Part shown: positions 1 to 6,307 of the stretch, one piece after another | Numbering within the stretch: the first letter of the stretch is position 1 | How the letters are laid out: each line of letters opens with the position of its first letter | Assembly: GCA_022563215.1 (NCBI GenBank) | Contig: JADFNT010000109.1 | Location: forward strand, 1-6,307 | Direction: 5' to 3' | Length of the DNA stretch: 6,307 nt | From: Pseudomonadota bacterium | Lineage (GTDB): Bacteria > Pseudomonadota > Alphaproteobacteria > Rhodospirillales > Casp-alpha2 | Program-made: the position numbers and the translations under genes | Notes under the pieces: model-generated | Seen by the model: the letters and a program-made list of their open reading frames with translations, nothing else | What the model was told of the DNA's origin: nothing | Database searches by the model: none

Positions 1-1
1 C

Positions 2-2932
2 AGCGGCCGGGGCACCCGGCTGCAGTTCATGCAGTCGAACGGCGGACTGACGGACGCCAAGCTGTTTCAGGGCAAGGACAGCATCCTTTCCGGCCCCGCC
101 GGCGGCGTCGTCGGCATGGCCCGGACCGCGGCCATGGGTGGTTTCGACAAGGTCATCGGCTTCGACATGGGCGGCACGTCAACGGACGTTTCCCATTTCG
201 ACGGCGAATTCGAGCGCACCTTCGAGACCACCGTCGCCGGGGTGCGCATGCGCGCGCCGATGATGCGCATTCATACGGTGGCCGCGGGCGGCGGCTCGAT
301 CCTGCATTTCGACGGACAGCGCTACCGCGTCGGCCCCGATTCCGCCGGCGCCGATCCGGGACCGGCCTGTTATCGCCGCGACGGACCGCTGACGGTGACC
401 GACTGCAACGTCATGCTGGGCAGGATCCAACCGGCCTATTTCCCCAAGCTCTTCGGCCTTGACGCCGATCAGCCCCTGGACGAACACGAGGTCCGGAAAC
501 GTTTCGCCGAATTCGCCCGCGACATCGCCGCGGCGTCCCAAAAATACAAATCCAAGGCCCCGCCAACACCTGAAGAAGTGGCGGAGGGGTTCCTGAAGAT
601 CGCGGTCGAGAACATGGCCAACGCCATCAAGCAGGTATCCGTGCAACGCGGCTACGACGTTACCGAATATGCGCTCAACTGTTTCGGCGGCGCCGGCGGG
701 CAGCACGCGTGCCGGGTTGCCGACGCGCTGGGCATGGAACGCATCTTCATTCATCCCTTCGCCGGCGTGCTCAGCGCCTATGGCATGGGACTGGCCGACA
801 TCCGGGCGCTCAGGGAAAAAGCCGTCGAAGCGCCCCTGGAGGAAGCCGTGATGGCGAAGCTGGCCGAGCGGCTGGACGGTCTGGAAGCCGAGGCGCGCCG
901 GGAAATCGCCGATCAGGGGATAGCCGGCGACAACACGACCGTCATCCGCAAGGTCCACCTTCGGTACGAAGGCACCGATACGGCGCTTGTCGTCCCCTTC
1001 GCCGACCGCCAGGCGATGATCGATGCCTTCGTCGACATCCACAAGCGGCGCTTCGGGTTTTCGGCCGCGGATAGGGGCTACGTCGTCGAGGCCGTCTCGG
1101 TCGAGGCCATCGGCGCGTCCGAACTCGTCACGGACCCCGAAATCCAGGACATCCCCGGTGTCGCCGACCTTCGGCCCTACGACGTGGTGCGCATGTATAC
1201 GCAATCCGAGTGGCGTGACACCCCGGTTTACAACAGCGAAGCGCTGCTGCCCGGCGACGGCATCGACGGACCCGCCATCATCATCGAAACTAACGCCACC
1301 ACCGTCGTCGAACCGGGCTGGCGAGCCGAAATAACGGCCTTGGGGCATTTGGTTCTGAGCCGTGCCCAGCCGCGACAGAAAGCTTCTGCCGCGGGTACCG
1401 ACGCCGACCCGGTGATGCTGGAAATCTTCAACAACCTGTTCATGTCGATCGCCGAACAGATGGGGGCGACCCTGGCCAACACGTCCTATTCGGTCAACAT
1501 CAAGGAACGGCTCGATTTTTCCTGCGCCGTCTTCGACCGCGACGGCGGCCTGATCGCCAACGCGCCGCACATGCCCGTGCATTTGGGATCCATGGGCGAA
1601 AGCATCCAGGTGGTGATCCGCGAAAACAAAGCCACCATGAAGCCCGGCGATGTCTATGCGCTGAATGCGCCCTACAACGGCGGCACCCATCTGCCGGACA
1701 TTACCGTCATCACCCCGGTGTATGACGCCGAGGGTAATGAATTGTTGTTCTACGTCGGGTCACGGGGCCACCACGCCGATATCGGGGGGGTGACGCCGGG
1801 TTCCATGCCGCCGGACAGCACCAGTATCGAAGAGGAAGGGGTGCTGATCGACAATTTCGTCCTCGCCCGGGAAGGGCGGCTAAGGGAAAAGGAACTACTG
1901 GCGCTGTTGGCCGAAGGCCCCTATCCGGCCCGCAACCCGAAACAGAACCTGGCCGACATGGAGGCCCAGATCGCGGCCAACGAAAAAGGCGTGCGCGAAC
2001 TCCGCAAGATGGTCGGCCACTTCGGCCTCGACATGGTTCGGGCCTACATGGGCCATGTCCAGGACAACGCCGAGGAATCCGTGCGCCGGGTGCTCGACGT
2101 GCTCAAGGCCGGTTCGTTCACCGTCAAAATGGACAACGGCGCCCAGATAAAGGTCAAGATTTCGATCCACAAAAAGGCCCGCAGCGCCAAGATCGACTTC
2201 GCCGGCACGTCGAGGCAGACCAAGAACAATTTCAATGCCCCGGCCGCCGTTTGCCGGGCGGCGGTGCTTTATGTCTTCCGCACCCTCGTCGATGACGACA
2301 TTCCGCTCAACGGCGGCTGCCTGAAGCCCTTGGACATCGCCATTCCCAAGGGTTCGATGCTGAACCCGCGCTATCCGGCGGCCGTCGTCGCCGGCAACGT
2401 CGAAACCTCGCAGTGCGTGACCGACGCCCTTTACGGCGCCTTGGGCGTGATGGCGGCGGCCCAGGGGACGATGAACAATTTCACCTTCGGCGACGAGGAT
2501 TATCAATATTACGAAACCATTTGCGGCGGTTCGGGCGCCGGGCCCGACTTCGACGGCACCGATGCGGTACAGACCCATATGACCAATTCCAGGCTCACCG
2601 ACCCCGAGGTTCTGGAATGGCGGTTCCCGGTGATCCTGGAAAGTTTCTCCATCCGCCGCGGCTCGGGCGGCCGAGGCCGGCACCGGGGCGGCGACGGCGT
2701 GGTGCGGCGGATCCGTTTCCTGGAACCGATGACGGCGGCGATCCTTTCGGAGCACCGCAAGGTGCCCCCCCACGGCCTCGACGGGGGCGAGCCGGGCGCC
2801 GTCGGCCGCAATTGGGTCGAGCGCGCCGACGGTTCGGTCGAGGAATTGGAGGCCACCGGCAGCACCGCCATGAACCTCGGAGACGTTTTTGTCATCGAGA
2901 CACCTGGCGGGGGTGGGTTCGGAAAACCTTAA
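2..2932 (+). CDS. 5-oxoprolinase (ATP-hydrolysing), fused HyuA-HyuB type, N-terminus missing
   Basis: The enzyme hydrolyses 5-oxo-L-proline to L-glutamate with ATP in the cytoplasm (gamma-glutamyl cycle salvage). The reading frame is open from the left edge, so the start lies outside the window. 976 codons are visible. Family members of the fused type are about 1,200-1,300 residues, so roughly 220-300 residues, including the Hydant_A_N part, are missing. Counting from the Met at position 29, the HyuA part shows SGPAGGVVG (21-29), the phosphate-binding DMGGTSTD (46-53), [14 protein letters not shown] (about 102-115) and FGGAGGQH (219-226). The HyuB part begins near residue 460 ([10 protein letters not shown]). 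It contains [31 protein letters not shown], a late [14 protein letters not shown] block and the usual glycine-rich C-end [10 protein letters not shown]. The [10 protein letters not shown] and RHRGGDG blocks favour 5-oxoprolinase over separate N-methylhydantoinase or acetone carboxylase subunits, but substrate cannot be proven from sequence. No frameshift is seen. The gene ends with TAA, and no downstream partner is in the same transcription unit. Confidence 0.93.
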   Translation, partial: SGRGTRLQFMQSNGGLTDAKLFQGKDSILSGPAGGVVGMARTAAMGGFDKVIGFDMGGTSTDVSHFDGEFERTFETTVAGVRMRAPMMRIHTVAAGGGSILHFDGQRYRVGPDSAGADPGPACYRRDGPLTVTDCNVMLGRIQPAYFPKLFGLDADQPLDEHEVRKRFAEFARDIAAASQKYKSKAPPTPEEVAEGFLKIAVENMANAIKQVSVQRGYDVTEYALNCFGGAGGQHACRVADALGMERIFIHPFAGVLSAYGMGLADIRALREKAVEAPLEEAVMAKLAERLDGLEAEARREIADQGIAGDNTTVIRKVHLRYEGTDTALVVPFADRQAMIDAFVDIHKRRFGFSAADRGYVVEAVSVEAIGASELVTDPEIQDIPGVADLRPYDVVRMYTQSEWRDTPVYNSEALLPGDGIDGPAIIIETNATTVVEPGWRAEITALGHLVLSRAQPRQKASAAGTDADPVMLEIFNNLFMSIAEQMGATLANTSYSVNIKERLDFSCAVFDRDGGLIANAPHMPVHLGSMGESIQVVIRENKATMKPGDVYALNAPYNGGTHLPDITVITPVYDAEGNELLFYVGSRGHHADIGGVTPGSMPPDSTSIEEEGVLIDNFVLAREGRLREKELLALLAEGPYPARNPKQNLADMEAQIAANEKGVRELRKMVGHFGLDMVRAYMGHVQDNAEESVRRVLDVLKAGSFTVKMDNGAQIKVKISIHKKARSAKIDFAGTSRQTKNNFNAPAAVCRAAVLYVFRTLVDDDIPLNGGCLKPLDIAIPKGSMLNPRYPAAVVAGNVETSQCVTDALYGALGVMAAAQGTMNNFTFGDEDYQYYETICGGSGAGPDFDGTDAVQTHMTNSRLTDPEVLEWRFPVILESFSIRRGSGGRGRHRGGDGVVRRIRFLEPMTAAILSEHRKVPPHGLDGGEPGAVGRNWVERADGSVEELEATGSTAMNLGDVFVIETPGGGGFGKP

Positions 2933-3205
2933 GACGGGGGCGAGTTCGAAAAGGCGGCGCTTGAAGGGACCCGTGCGGGAGGCGAATCGGAACCCTAATC
3001 CGTCTTATTCTACCCCTACATTTCGTGGTTTCGTACCGGAAATTCGCCTTCATATAGTAGGTCACAACCCCTAAAATTTCGCCGAATTCTCCCAAAAACC
3101 CTTGTTTTCCGCGACTTTTTGGCCCTCTTACATTTGACCGCCGATTCCGTTGCCGTTAGACTCGCCCGATTCTGTGTTCAGAAGGGTTCGGATTCGGGAT
3201 TTGAC
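2933..3205. promoter_or_regulatory. Intergenic region between 5-oxoprolinase and tolC, AT-richer, probable tolC leader
   Basis: No credible gene is seen on either strand here. Base composition changes sharply: a hand count of 3001-3120 gives about 43% G+C, against about 70% for a sampled line of the upstream gene. Two 8-base inverted repeats occur. TAAGACGG (2930-2937) pairs with CCGTCTTA (3000-3007), and AGGCGAAT (2980-2987) pairs with ATTCGCCT (3042-3049). Neither is followed by a T-run, so no clean intrinsic terminator can be called. A TATAGT hexamer at 3053-3058 could be a -10 element, but the sequence 17 bases upstream (TTCGTA, 3030-3035) is a poor -35. A short direct repeat TTTCGT lies at 3021-3026 and 3029-3034. 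The composition and position fit a promoter region for tolC, but no specific site is firm. Confidence 0.4.
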
Positions 3206-4534
3206 GTGGCGGATTTAAGTTGTAAACGCATGGTGCCGGTGCTGGTGGCGGGGGCCTTGAGTTTCGCCACCGCGGGGCCGGTTTTCGCCGCCTCTCTCGA
3301 AGAGGTGCTGGCGGCTCTGATTCTCGACCACCCGAATATCCGCGCCGCCTACAAGACAGTGGAATCGTCACGCGAAGAGATCAAGCGCACGACGTCTGAT
3401 TTCTACCCTCAAATTTCGATTACCGGCGATGTCACCCAGGAAATCATCGACAGCCCCGCCGAACGCCAAGCAGGCGACGGCCAGGGAGGCAAGCCTTCGA
3501 CCCGGACCGCCGAGCGGGGCAGCATCAGCGTCATCACGAATTTGTTCAACGGCTTTTCGACCACGTCCAACGTGCGAACGGCGCAATTGAACAGGGAACT
3601 GGCGCGGATGACCCTGGAGGGAACGCGCCAGAACATCGTGTTCGAAGGCATCAACGCCTATGTCAACGTGTTGAAGCAAAAGCGGCTGATTGAACTGTCG
3701 TACGAGAACGAAGCCACCATCCAGCAACAACTCAATCTGGAAGATGAGCGCGTGCAGCGCGGCTCTGGCATCGCCGTCGATGTCTTGCAGGCAAAATCCC
3801 GCTTGCAAGTGGCCAAGGAGCGCCGGGTTACTTTCGAAGGCGCCCTGAAGAATTCCATCAGCCGCTACACCCAGACCTTTAACCACGTGCCGGACATCAA
3901 CGCGATGACGGATCCGGTGACCCCGGTGGAAATGGTGCCGAGCCAATTGGACCGGGCCATCGATCAGGCCATGGTCGGCAATCCTGCCCTCGCCAACTCC
4001 AGCGTCAACATCGAGGTGGCGCGGGAACGAAAGCGGGCGATCCGGGCCGAACTGTATCCCATCATCGATCTGGAAAGCGCCTGGAGTTTCGAAAAGAACG
4101 CCGGGGCCACGCTTGGCGTCAGGCGCGATTATTCGGTTACACTACGCGCCACGTGGAACGTGTTTACCGGCTTTTCGACGCGCAACCTCATGGCCCAGGC
4201 GTTATTCGATCTGGGCGCCAGCAAGGACACACACGATTTCACCTCGCGCAAGGTGGTCGAGCAGACCAAGCTCGCCTGGCAGGCGCTGTTGACGTCCCGT
4301 CAACGCTTGGAACTTCTGGAAAACGCCGTCAACATCGCGTCCGAGGTGTTCTCGTCCCGGCAAAGGCTGCGCGAAGCCGGCAAGGAAACGGTGATCAACG
4401 TTCTGGACGCCGAGAACGAAGTCAACAATGCCCAGATCAATTTCACGTCCGCCTCTTATGACGAACGGTTGGCGGTTTACCAATTGCTTTTGTCCATGGG
4501 TCTACTCAACCCGGTGGGCCTCAATCTTTATTGA
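3206..4534 (+). CDS. tolC: TolC-family outer-membrane efflux/type I secretion channel protein
   Basis: This is an outer-membrane channel subunit. Family members trimerise into a beta-barrel plus periplasmic alpha-barrel tunnel that docks with an ABC or RND transporter through a membrane-fusion protein. From the GTG at 3206 it has 442 residues, normal for the family. The N-terminus is a good signal peptide: K7 R8, a hydrophobic stretch (MVPVLVAGALSFATAGP), then VFA followed by A at about residue 28. The mature part has the two-fold OEP repeat. LFNGFSTTSNVRTAQ (from residue 113) is echoed by VFTGFSTRNLMAQA (from 319). ERVQRGSGIAVDVLQAKS is echoed by QRLREAGKETVINVLDAE. The style is closest to the type I secretion TolC/LapE group. 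The start is uncertain. GTG 3206 keeps the positive n-region and has GGGA about 6 bases upstream. ATG 3230 would give 434 residues but no charged n-region. A TTG at 3119 adds residues that look non-coding. No exporter partners are adjacent in the window. Confidence 0.9.
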   Translation: MADLSCKRMVPVLVAGALSFATAGPVFAASLEEVLAALILDHPNIRAAYKTVESSREEIKRTTSDFYPQISITGDVTQEIIDSPAERQAGDGQGGKPSTRTAERGSISVITNLFNGFSTTSNVRTAQLNRELARMTLEGTRQNIVFEGINAYVNVLKQKRLIELSYENEATIQQQLNLEDERVQRGSGIAVDVLQAKSRLQVAKERRVTFEGALKNSISRYTQTFNHVPDINAMTDPVTPVEMVPSQLDRAIDQAMVGNPALANSSVNIEVARERKRAIRAELYPIIDLESAWSFEKNAGATLGVRRDYSVTLRATWNVFTGFSTRNLMAQALFDLGASKDTHDFTSRKVVEQTKLAWQALLTSRQRLELLENAVNIASEVFSSRQRLREAGKETVINVLDAENEVNNAQINFTSASYDERLAVYQLLLSMGLLNPVGLNLY

Positions 4535-4566
4535 CGGCTTTTTCCAGCGCAAGATTTTGAAAGCGA

Positions 4567-4596
4567 CCGCCCCCCCCGGGAGGTAGGGGGAGGCGG
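4567..4596. terminator. GC-rich imperfect hairpin between convergent genes, possible bidirectional terminator
   Basis: CCGCCCCCCCC (4567-4577) can pair with GGGGGAGGCGG (4586-4596), with one C/A mismatch and an 8-base loop. It lies 32 bases after the tolC stop and 36 bases beyond the stop of the minus-strand gene, a natural place for a shared terminator. There is no U-tract on either strand directly after the stem, so it is not a textbook intrinsic terminator. It may act as an mRNA 3'-end stabiliser or Rho-associated structure, or be incidental. Confidence 0.35.
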
Positions 4597-4632
4597 GGAT
4601 CGGGCCGGCGGCGATTTAACGGATACGGCGGA

Positions 4633-4980
4633 TCAAGCGTCTCCGGCGGGTACGGCTAGTGCGCTCAGGGCTTTTTCCACCCTCGACGAGAGACTGGACA
4701 TCAACATCACCATGTGCCTCGACATCTCGATGCCGTCCCCGGTCAGCAGCGTCGTTGGCGCGGCGTTGGTGAAGAAATGGGGGACCACGACCGGGGGATG
4801 GCCGTGGGCTTGCACGATCAGGTGCGATTTCATTCGTGAAAACGCCGCCCGCCGGAGGGGATACCCGGCCGGCAGAAGGGCCGTGTGGCCACGAACGGGG
4901 GCAAGGACCGTCACCAAACCGACCGAATGGGAAGGCAAATCCAAGGGACCGAAATGAATGTTGGGTTCCGTGTTCTCCAT
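4633..4980 (-). CDS. Small protein resembling the N-terminal module of giant type I-secreted proteins (function unknown)
   Basis: This gene encodes 115 residues and I cannot assign a named family with certainty. It has no signal peptide, membrane segment or cysteine. It is rich in histidine (8: 9, 18, 32, 53, 59, 61, 68, 89) and has a Met-rich patch, HMVMLM (89-94). The core (residues 39-86) contains GYPLRRAAFSR, HLIVQAHGHPPVVVPHFF and APTTLLTGDGIEM. From memory, this spacing matches a module near the N-terminus of large repeat-containing RTX/adhesin-type proteins of Rhodospirillales (an F-S-R, a hydrophobic L-I/V-x-x, a G/P-rich turn, V-V-V-P-x-F-F, then P-x-L-x-T-x-D-G). Here the repeats and secretion signal that would follow are absent. 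The ATG at 4980 is preceded by GGAAG 3 bases upstream and AGAGG further up. A GTG 12 bases upstream is an alternative. GC-rich third positions support coding on this strand rather than the overlapping readings. The neighbours are convergent tolC and a divergent response regulator. A role linked to type I secretion is inference. Confidence 0.68.
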   Translation of the reverse strand: MENTEPNIHFGPLDLPSHSVGLVTVLAPVRGHTALLPAGYPLRRAAFSRMKSHLIVQAHGHPPVVVPHFFTNAAPTTLLTGDGIEMSRHMVMLMSSLSSRVEKALSALAVPAGDA

Positions 4981-5128
4981 CGACTTCCACACCTCTGGCG
5001 CGTCGTTAAATTGGGTCTTCGGTTGTCGCCTTGGTTTGATTTCTAAAGCAGGGCTGTTGCCCTTGAATGAACGAGATATAAAAGCTATGTGAACGGATGT
5101 AACAATCCGGGGGTGAAGCCACCGAACC
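4981..5128. promoter_or_regulatory. Divergent intergenic region shared by the small protein gene and the response regulator
   Basis: These 148 bases separate two gene starts pointing away from each other and must hold the promoters of both, unless one is transcribed from elsewhere. The regulator side has an AT-rich core, GATATAAAAGC (5075-5085). TTGCCC (5057-5062) with TAAAAG (5079-5084) at 16-base spacing is one possible sigma70-like pair, a weak match. AGGGC-TGTT-GCCCT (5050-5063) is a 5-bp inverted repeat. TGTGAAC (5088-5094) and TGTAAC (5098-5103) form an imperfect direct repeat with 10-base period, the geometry used by OmpR-type regulators. A G-rich stretch, GGGGGTGAAG (about 5109-5118), is the only ribosome-binding candidate for the regulator and is somewhat distant from its ATG. 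Confidence 0.4.
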
Positions 5129-5839
5129 ATGGACAAACATTTACTGATCGTCGAAGACGACGAATTGGTCCAGTCCCTGTTGGCGGCGTACATGCAGAAC
5201 GAGGGCTTCAAGGTCAGCCTTGCCGCCAACGGCAAGGAAATGCTCGCCTGCATCGATTCCGAGTCCATCGACCTGATATTGCTCGACCTTGGTCTTCCCG
5301 ACGAAGACGGTTTGGTGCTGGCGCGGCAGGTCCGGGCCCGGTCGTCGTTGCCGATCATCGTGCTGACGGCGAGGAAAGAGCAGAAAGACCTCCTCGCGGC
5401 CCTGGAGATCGGCGCCGACGATTACCTGACCAAACCCTTCGACCCCGAAGAGCTGGTCCTGAGGGTGCGCAACATGCTCGGCCGCACCGATGCCGGGACC
5501 GCCGGCGAGGCCCTATGGGATCGCACGGAAGTCTTCCGCTTCGAAGGCTGGACCTTGGATGCCGGCGGCCACAGCCTCATCGACGCCAAGGACAAAAAGG
5601 TGTCCCTGACCCGGGCCGAGTTCAACCTTCTCGCTGCCCTGGTCAGGGCTCCGAACCGGGTGCTCAGCCGTGACTATCTGCTCGACGCCGTCAGCCAGAA
5701 CGCCGACGCGCCGACGGACCGTTTGATCGACGTTCTGGTCAGCCGGGTCAGGAAGAAAATCGAAAAAGACTCGAAGAAGCCGAAAATCATCACTACCGTC
5801 GTCGGCTGCGGCTACAAGTTCAGCGGCCAATTGAAATAG
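5129..5839 (+). CDS. OmpR/PhoB-family two-component response regulator
   Basis: This is a cytoplasmic DNA-binding regulator of 236 residues, the usual length. The receiver domain (1 to about 118) has all key residues: the acidic pocket E9-D10-D11, phospho-acceptor D53 in LLDLGLPDEDG, switch T80 in IIVLTAR, Y99, and K102 in DDYLTKPFD. The C-terminal winged-helix domain (about 135-236) shows LTRAEFNLLAALVRAPNRVL, the recognition-helix region DRLIDVLVSRVRKKIE and the wing ITTVVGCGYKFSG. The wing usually reads T-V-R-G-x-G-Y in this family. Here V replaces the Arg and C sits between the glycines, which may reflect a subfamily. The start is the ATG directly before the DKHLLIVEDDE strand. No sensor kinase is encoded next to it: the GST follows on one side and the divergent small gene lies on the other. 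Its kinase must be elsewhere or outside the window. The divergent upstream region is the obvious place to look for autoregulation. Confidence 0.95.
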   Translation: MDKHLLIVEDDELVQSLLAAYMQNEGFKVSLAANGKEMLACIDSESIDLILLDLGLPDEDGLVLARQVRARSSLPIIVLTARKEQKDLLAALEIGADDYLTKPFDPEELVLRVRNMLGRTDAGTAGEALWDRTEVFRFEGWTLDAGGHSLIDAKDKKVSLTRAEFNLLAALVRAPNRVLSRDYLLDAVSQNADAPTDRLIDVLVSRVRKKIEKDSKKPKIITTVVGCGYKFSGQLK

Positions 5840-5860
5840 GCCGGCCGAGGGGAATAAGGG

Positions 5861-5891
5861 GGGAGGACAGCCGATGGGGGGACAACCGATG
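5861..5891 (+). promoter_or_regulatory. Duplicated ribosome-binding site and start codon of the GST gene
   Basis: Two successive Shine-Dalgarno/ATG units lie in the same frame. GGGAGGA (5861-5867) is 6 bases before ATG 5874, and GGGGGGA (5876-5882) is 6 bases before ATG 5889. The segments AGGACAGCCGATG (5864-5876) and GGGACAACCGATG (5879-5891) match at 11 of 13 bases, consistent with a 15-bp tandem duplication. Either ATG could be used. The second fits the family N-terminus MLKIxGR, and the first would add MGGQP. Confidence 0.5.
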
Positions 5892-6307
5892 TTGAAGATC
5901 CTGGGGCGGTCCTCGTCCATCAACGTGCAAAAGGTCATGTGGTGCGCGGCCGAGCTGGGCGCCGAGGTCGAGCGCATCGACATCGGCGGCAAATACGGCG
6001 GCAACGACACCCCCGAATACCTGGGCCTTAACCCCAATGGCCTGGTGCCGACCATGGAGGACGGCGAGGTGGTGCTGTGGGAATCCAACACCATCGTCCG
6101 CTACCTGGCCGAAACCCGCGGCAGTCCGCCGTGGTTTGCCACCGATGCCGCCGGGCGGGGACTGGCCAGCCAGTGGATGGACTGGTACCTGACCCGCCTG
6201 CACCCGCCGATGACGGTGATCTTCTGGGGCCAGGTCCGCACCGCGCCCGGGGACCGCGACCACGAGGCCGAGGCCGAGGCGGCCGGGCAGGCGGGCCGGA
6301 TGGGGCG
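5889..6307 (+). CDS. Glutathione S-transferase family protein, C-terminus cut by window edge
   Basis: This is a cytosolic glutathione-dependent transferase of unknown substrate. 139 full codons are visible of a family that is normally about 200-210 residues, and no stop is reached before 6307. The thioredoxin-like N-domain begins MLKILGRSSSINVQKVMWC, with serines at 8-10 where the catalytic Ser of bacterial/theta-like GSTs is expected. NPNGLVPTMEDG (48-59) carries the conserved cis-Pro P54 after Val. VLWESNTIVRYLAE (62-75) has the E65-S66 pair that binds the gamma-glutamyl group of glutathione. The all-helical C-domain starts at about residue 85 (QWMDWYLTRLHPPM). The start at 5889 was chosen by family alignment from memory; 5874 is in frame with an equally good ribosome-binding site. 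The gene follows the response regulator on the same strand by 34-49 bases with no clear terminator, so co-transcription is possible. Confidence 0.92.
   Translation, partial: MLKILGRSSSINVQKVMWCAAELGAEVERIDIGGKYGGNDTPEYLGLNPNGLVPTMEDGEVVLWESNTIVRYLAETRGSPPWFATDAAGRGLASQWMDWYLTRLHPPMTVIFWGQVRTAPGDRDHEAEAEAAGQAGRMG

Noticed and set aside
179..1690. Long minus-strand open frame (503 codons) opposite the 5-oxoprolinase
   Set aside because: It lies fully antisense to a gene with clear family motifs. Its translation is low-complexity and Gly/Asp/Val/Arg-rich, typical of the mirror frame of GC-rich coding DNA.
1784..1790. G7 run, with a C7 run at about 2764-2770, in the 5-oxoprolinase as possible frameshift sites
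   Set aside because: The reading frame and family motifs continue unbroken through both runs, so there is no sign of a frameshift or sequencing error.
1895..2773. Minus-strand open frame (292 codons) opposite the HyuB part
   Set aside because: It is antisense to a conserved domain, with no recognisable motif. This is a GC-driven mirror frame.
2413..2964. Plus-strand frame of 183 codons overlapping the end of the 5-oxoprolinase
   Set aside because: It is Arg/Gly/Pro-rich out-of-frame reading of the HyuB coding sequence with no independent evidence.
4712..4957. Plus-strand 81-codon frame over the small protein gene
   Set aside because: It opposes the better-supported minus-strand frame. The Trp/Arg-rich translation has no family resemblance.
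4616..4990. Alternative minus-strand frame of 124 codons over the small protein gene
   Set aside because: Its product is rich in Pro/Arg/Gly with no structure. The frame ending at 4633 gives a more protein-like sequence with a recognisable core and better codon use.
4981..5358. N-terminal extension of the minus-strand gene to 5358
   Set aside because: It would overlap the start of the response regulator antisense and adds Ser/Arg-rich sequence that looks non-coding. The ATG at 4980 has its own ribosome-binding site.
5824..5843. CGGCC/GGCCG 5-bp stem around the regulator stop codon as a terminator
   Set aside because: The stem is short, has a 10-base loop and no T-run, and it overlaps the stop. 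Chance is likely in GC-rich DNA.
5513..6263. Minus-strand frames (5513-6094 and 5820-6263) opposite the regulator and GST
   Set aside because: Both are antisense to genes with clear motifs, and their translations show no domain.

Overview
The window is GC-rich DNA with strong G/C preference at third codon positions. The protein sequences look like those of an alphaproteobacterium, most likely a Rhodospirillales-type organism. That placement rests on the style of the sequences and on remembered families; no search was run. Five protein-coding genes can be supported, and two of them run off the window edges. No RNA gene, CRISPR array, insertion sequence or phage gene is visible.

Layout. Positions 2-2932 (+) hold most of a fused HyuA/HyuB-type ATP-dependent 5-oxoprolinase, missing its N-terminus. 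A 273-bp, AT-richer intergenic stretch follows (2933-3205). Positions 3206-4534 (+) encode a TolC-family outer-membrane channel with a signal peptide. A GC-rich imperfect hairpin (4567-4596) lies between the end of tolC and the end of a convergent gene on the minus strand. That minus-strand gene (4633-4980) encodes an unusual 115-residue protein. It resembles a short module that I recall near the N-termini of giant type I-secreted proteins of Rhodospirillales. Its start faces, across a 148-bp divergent intergenic region, an OmpR-family response regulator at 5129-5839 (+). A glutathione S-transferase starts 34-49 bp after the regulator (5874 or 5889) and runs off the right edge.

How the genes may work together. 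The 5-oxoprolinase returns 5-oxoproline to glutamate, the salvage arm of the gamma-glutamyl/glutathione cycle. The GST also uses glutathione, but it is separated from the oxoprolinase and probably unrelated in regulation. The central block (TolC channel, small T1SS-module-like protein, response regulator) is the most coherent and least ordinary part. It suggests a small secretion-associated locus without an ABC exporter, membrane-fusion protein or histidine kinase in view. The regulator's natural candidate target is the divergent intergenic region it shares with the small protein gene. This functional link is inference from position only.
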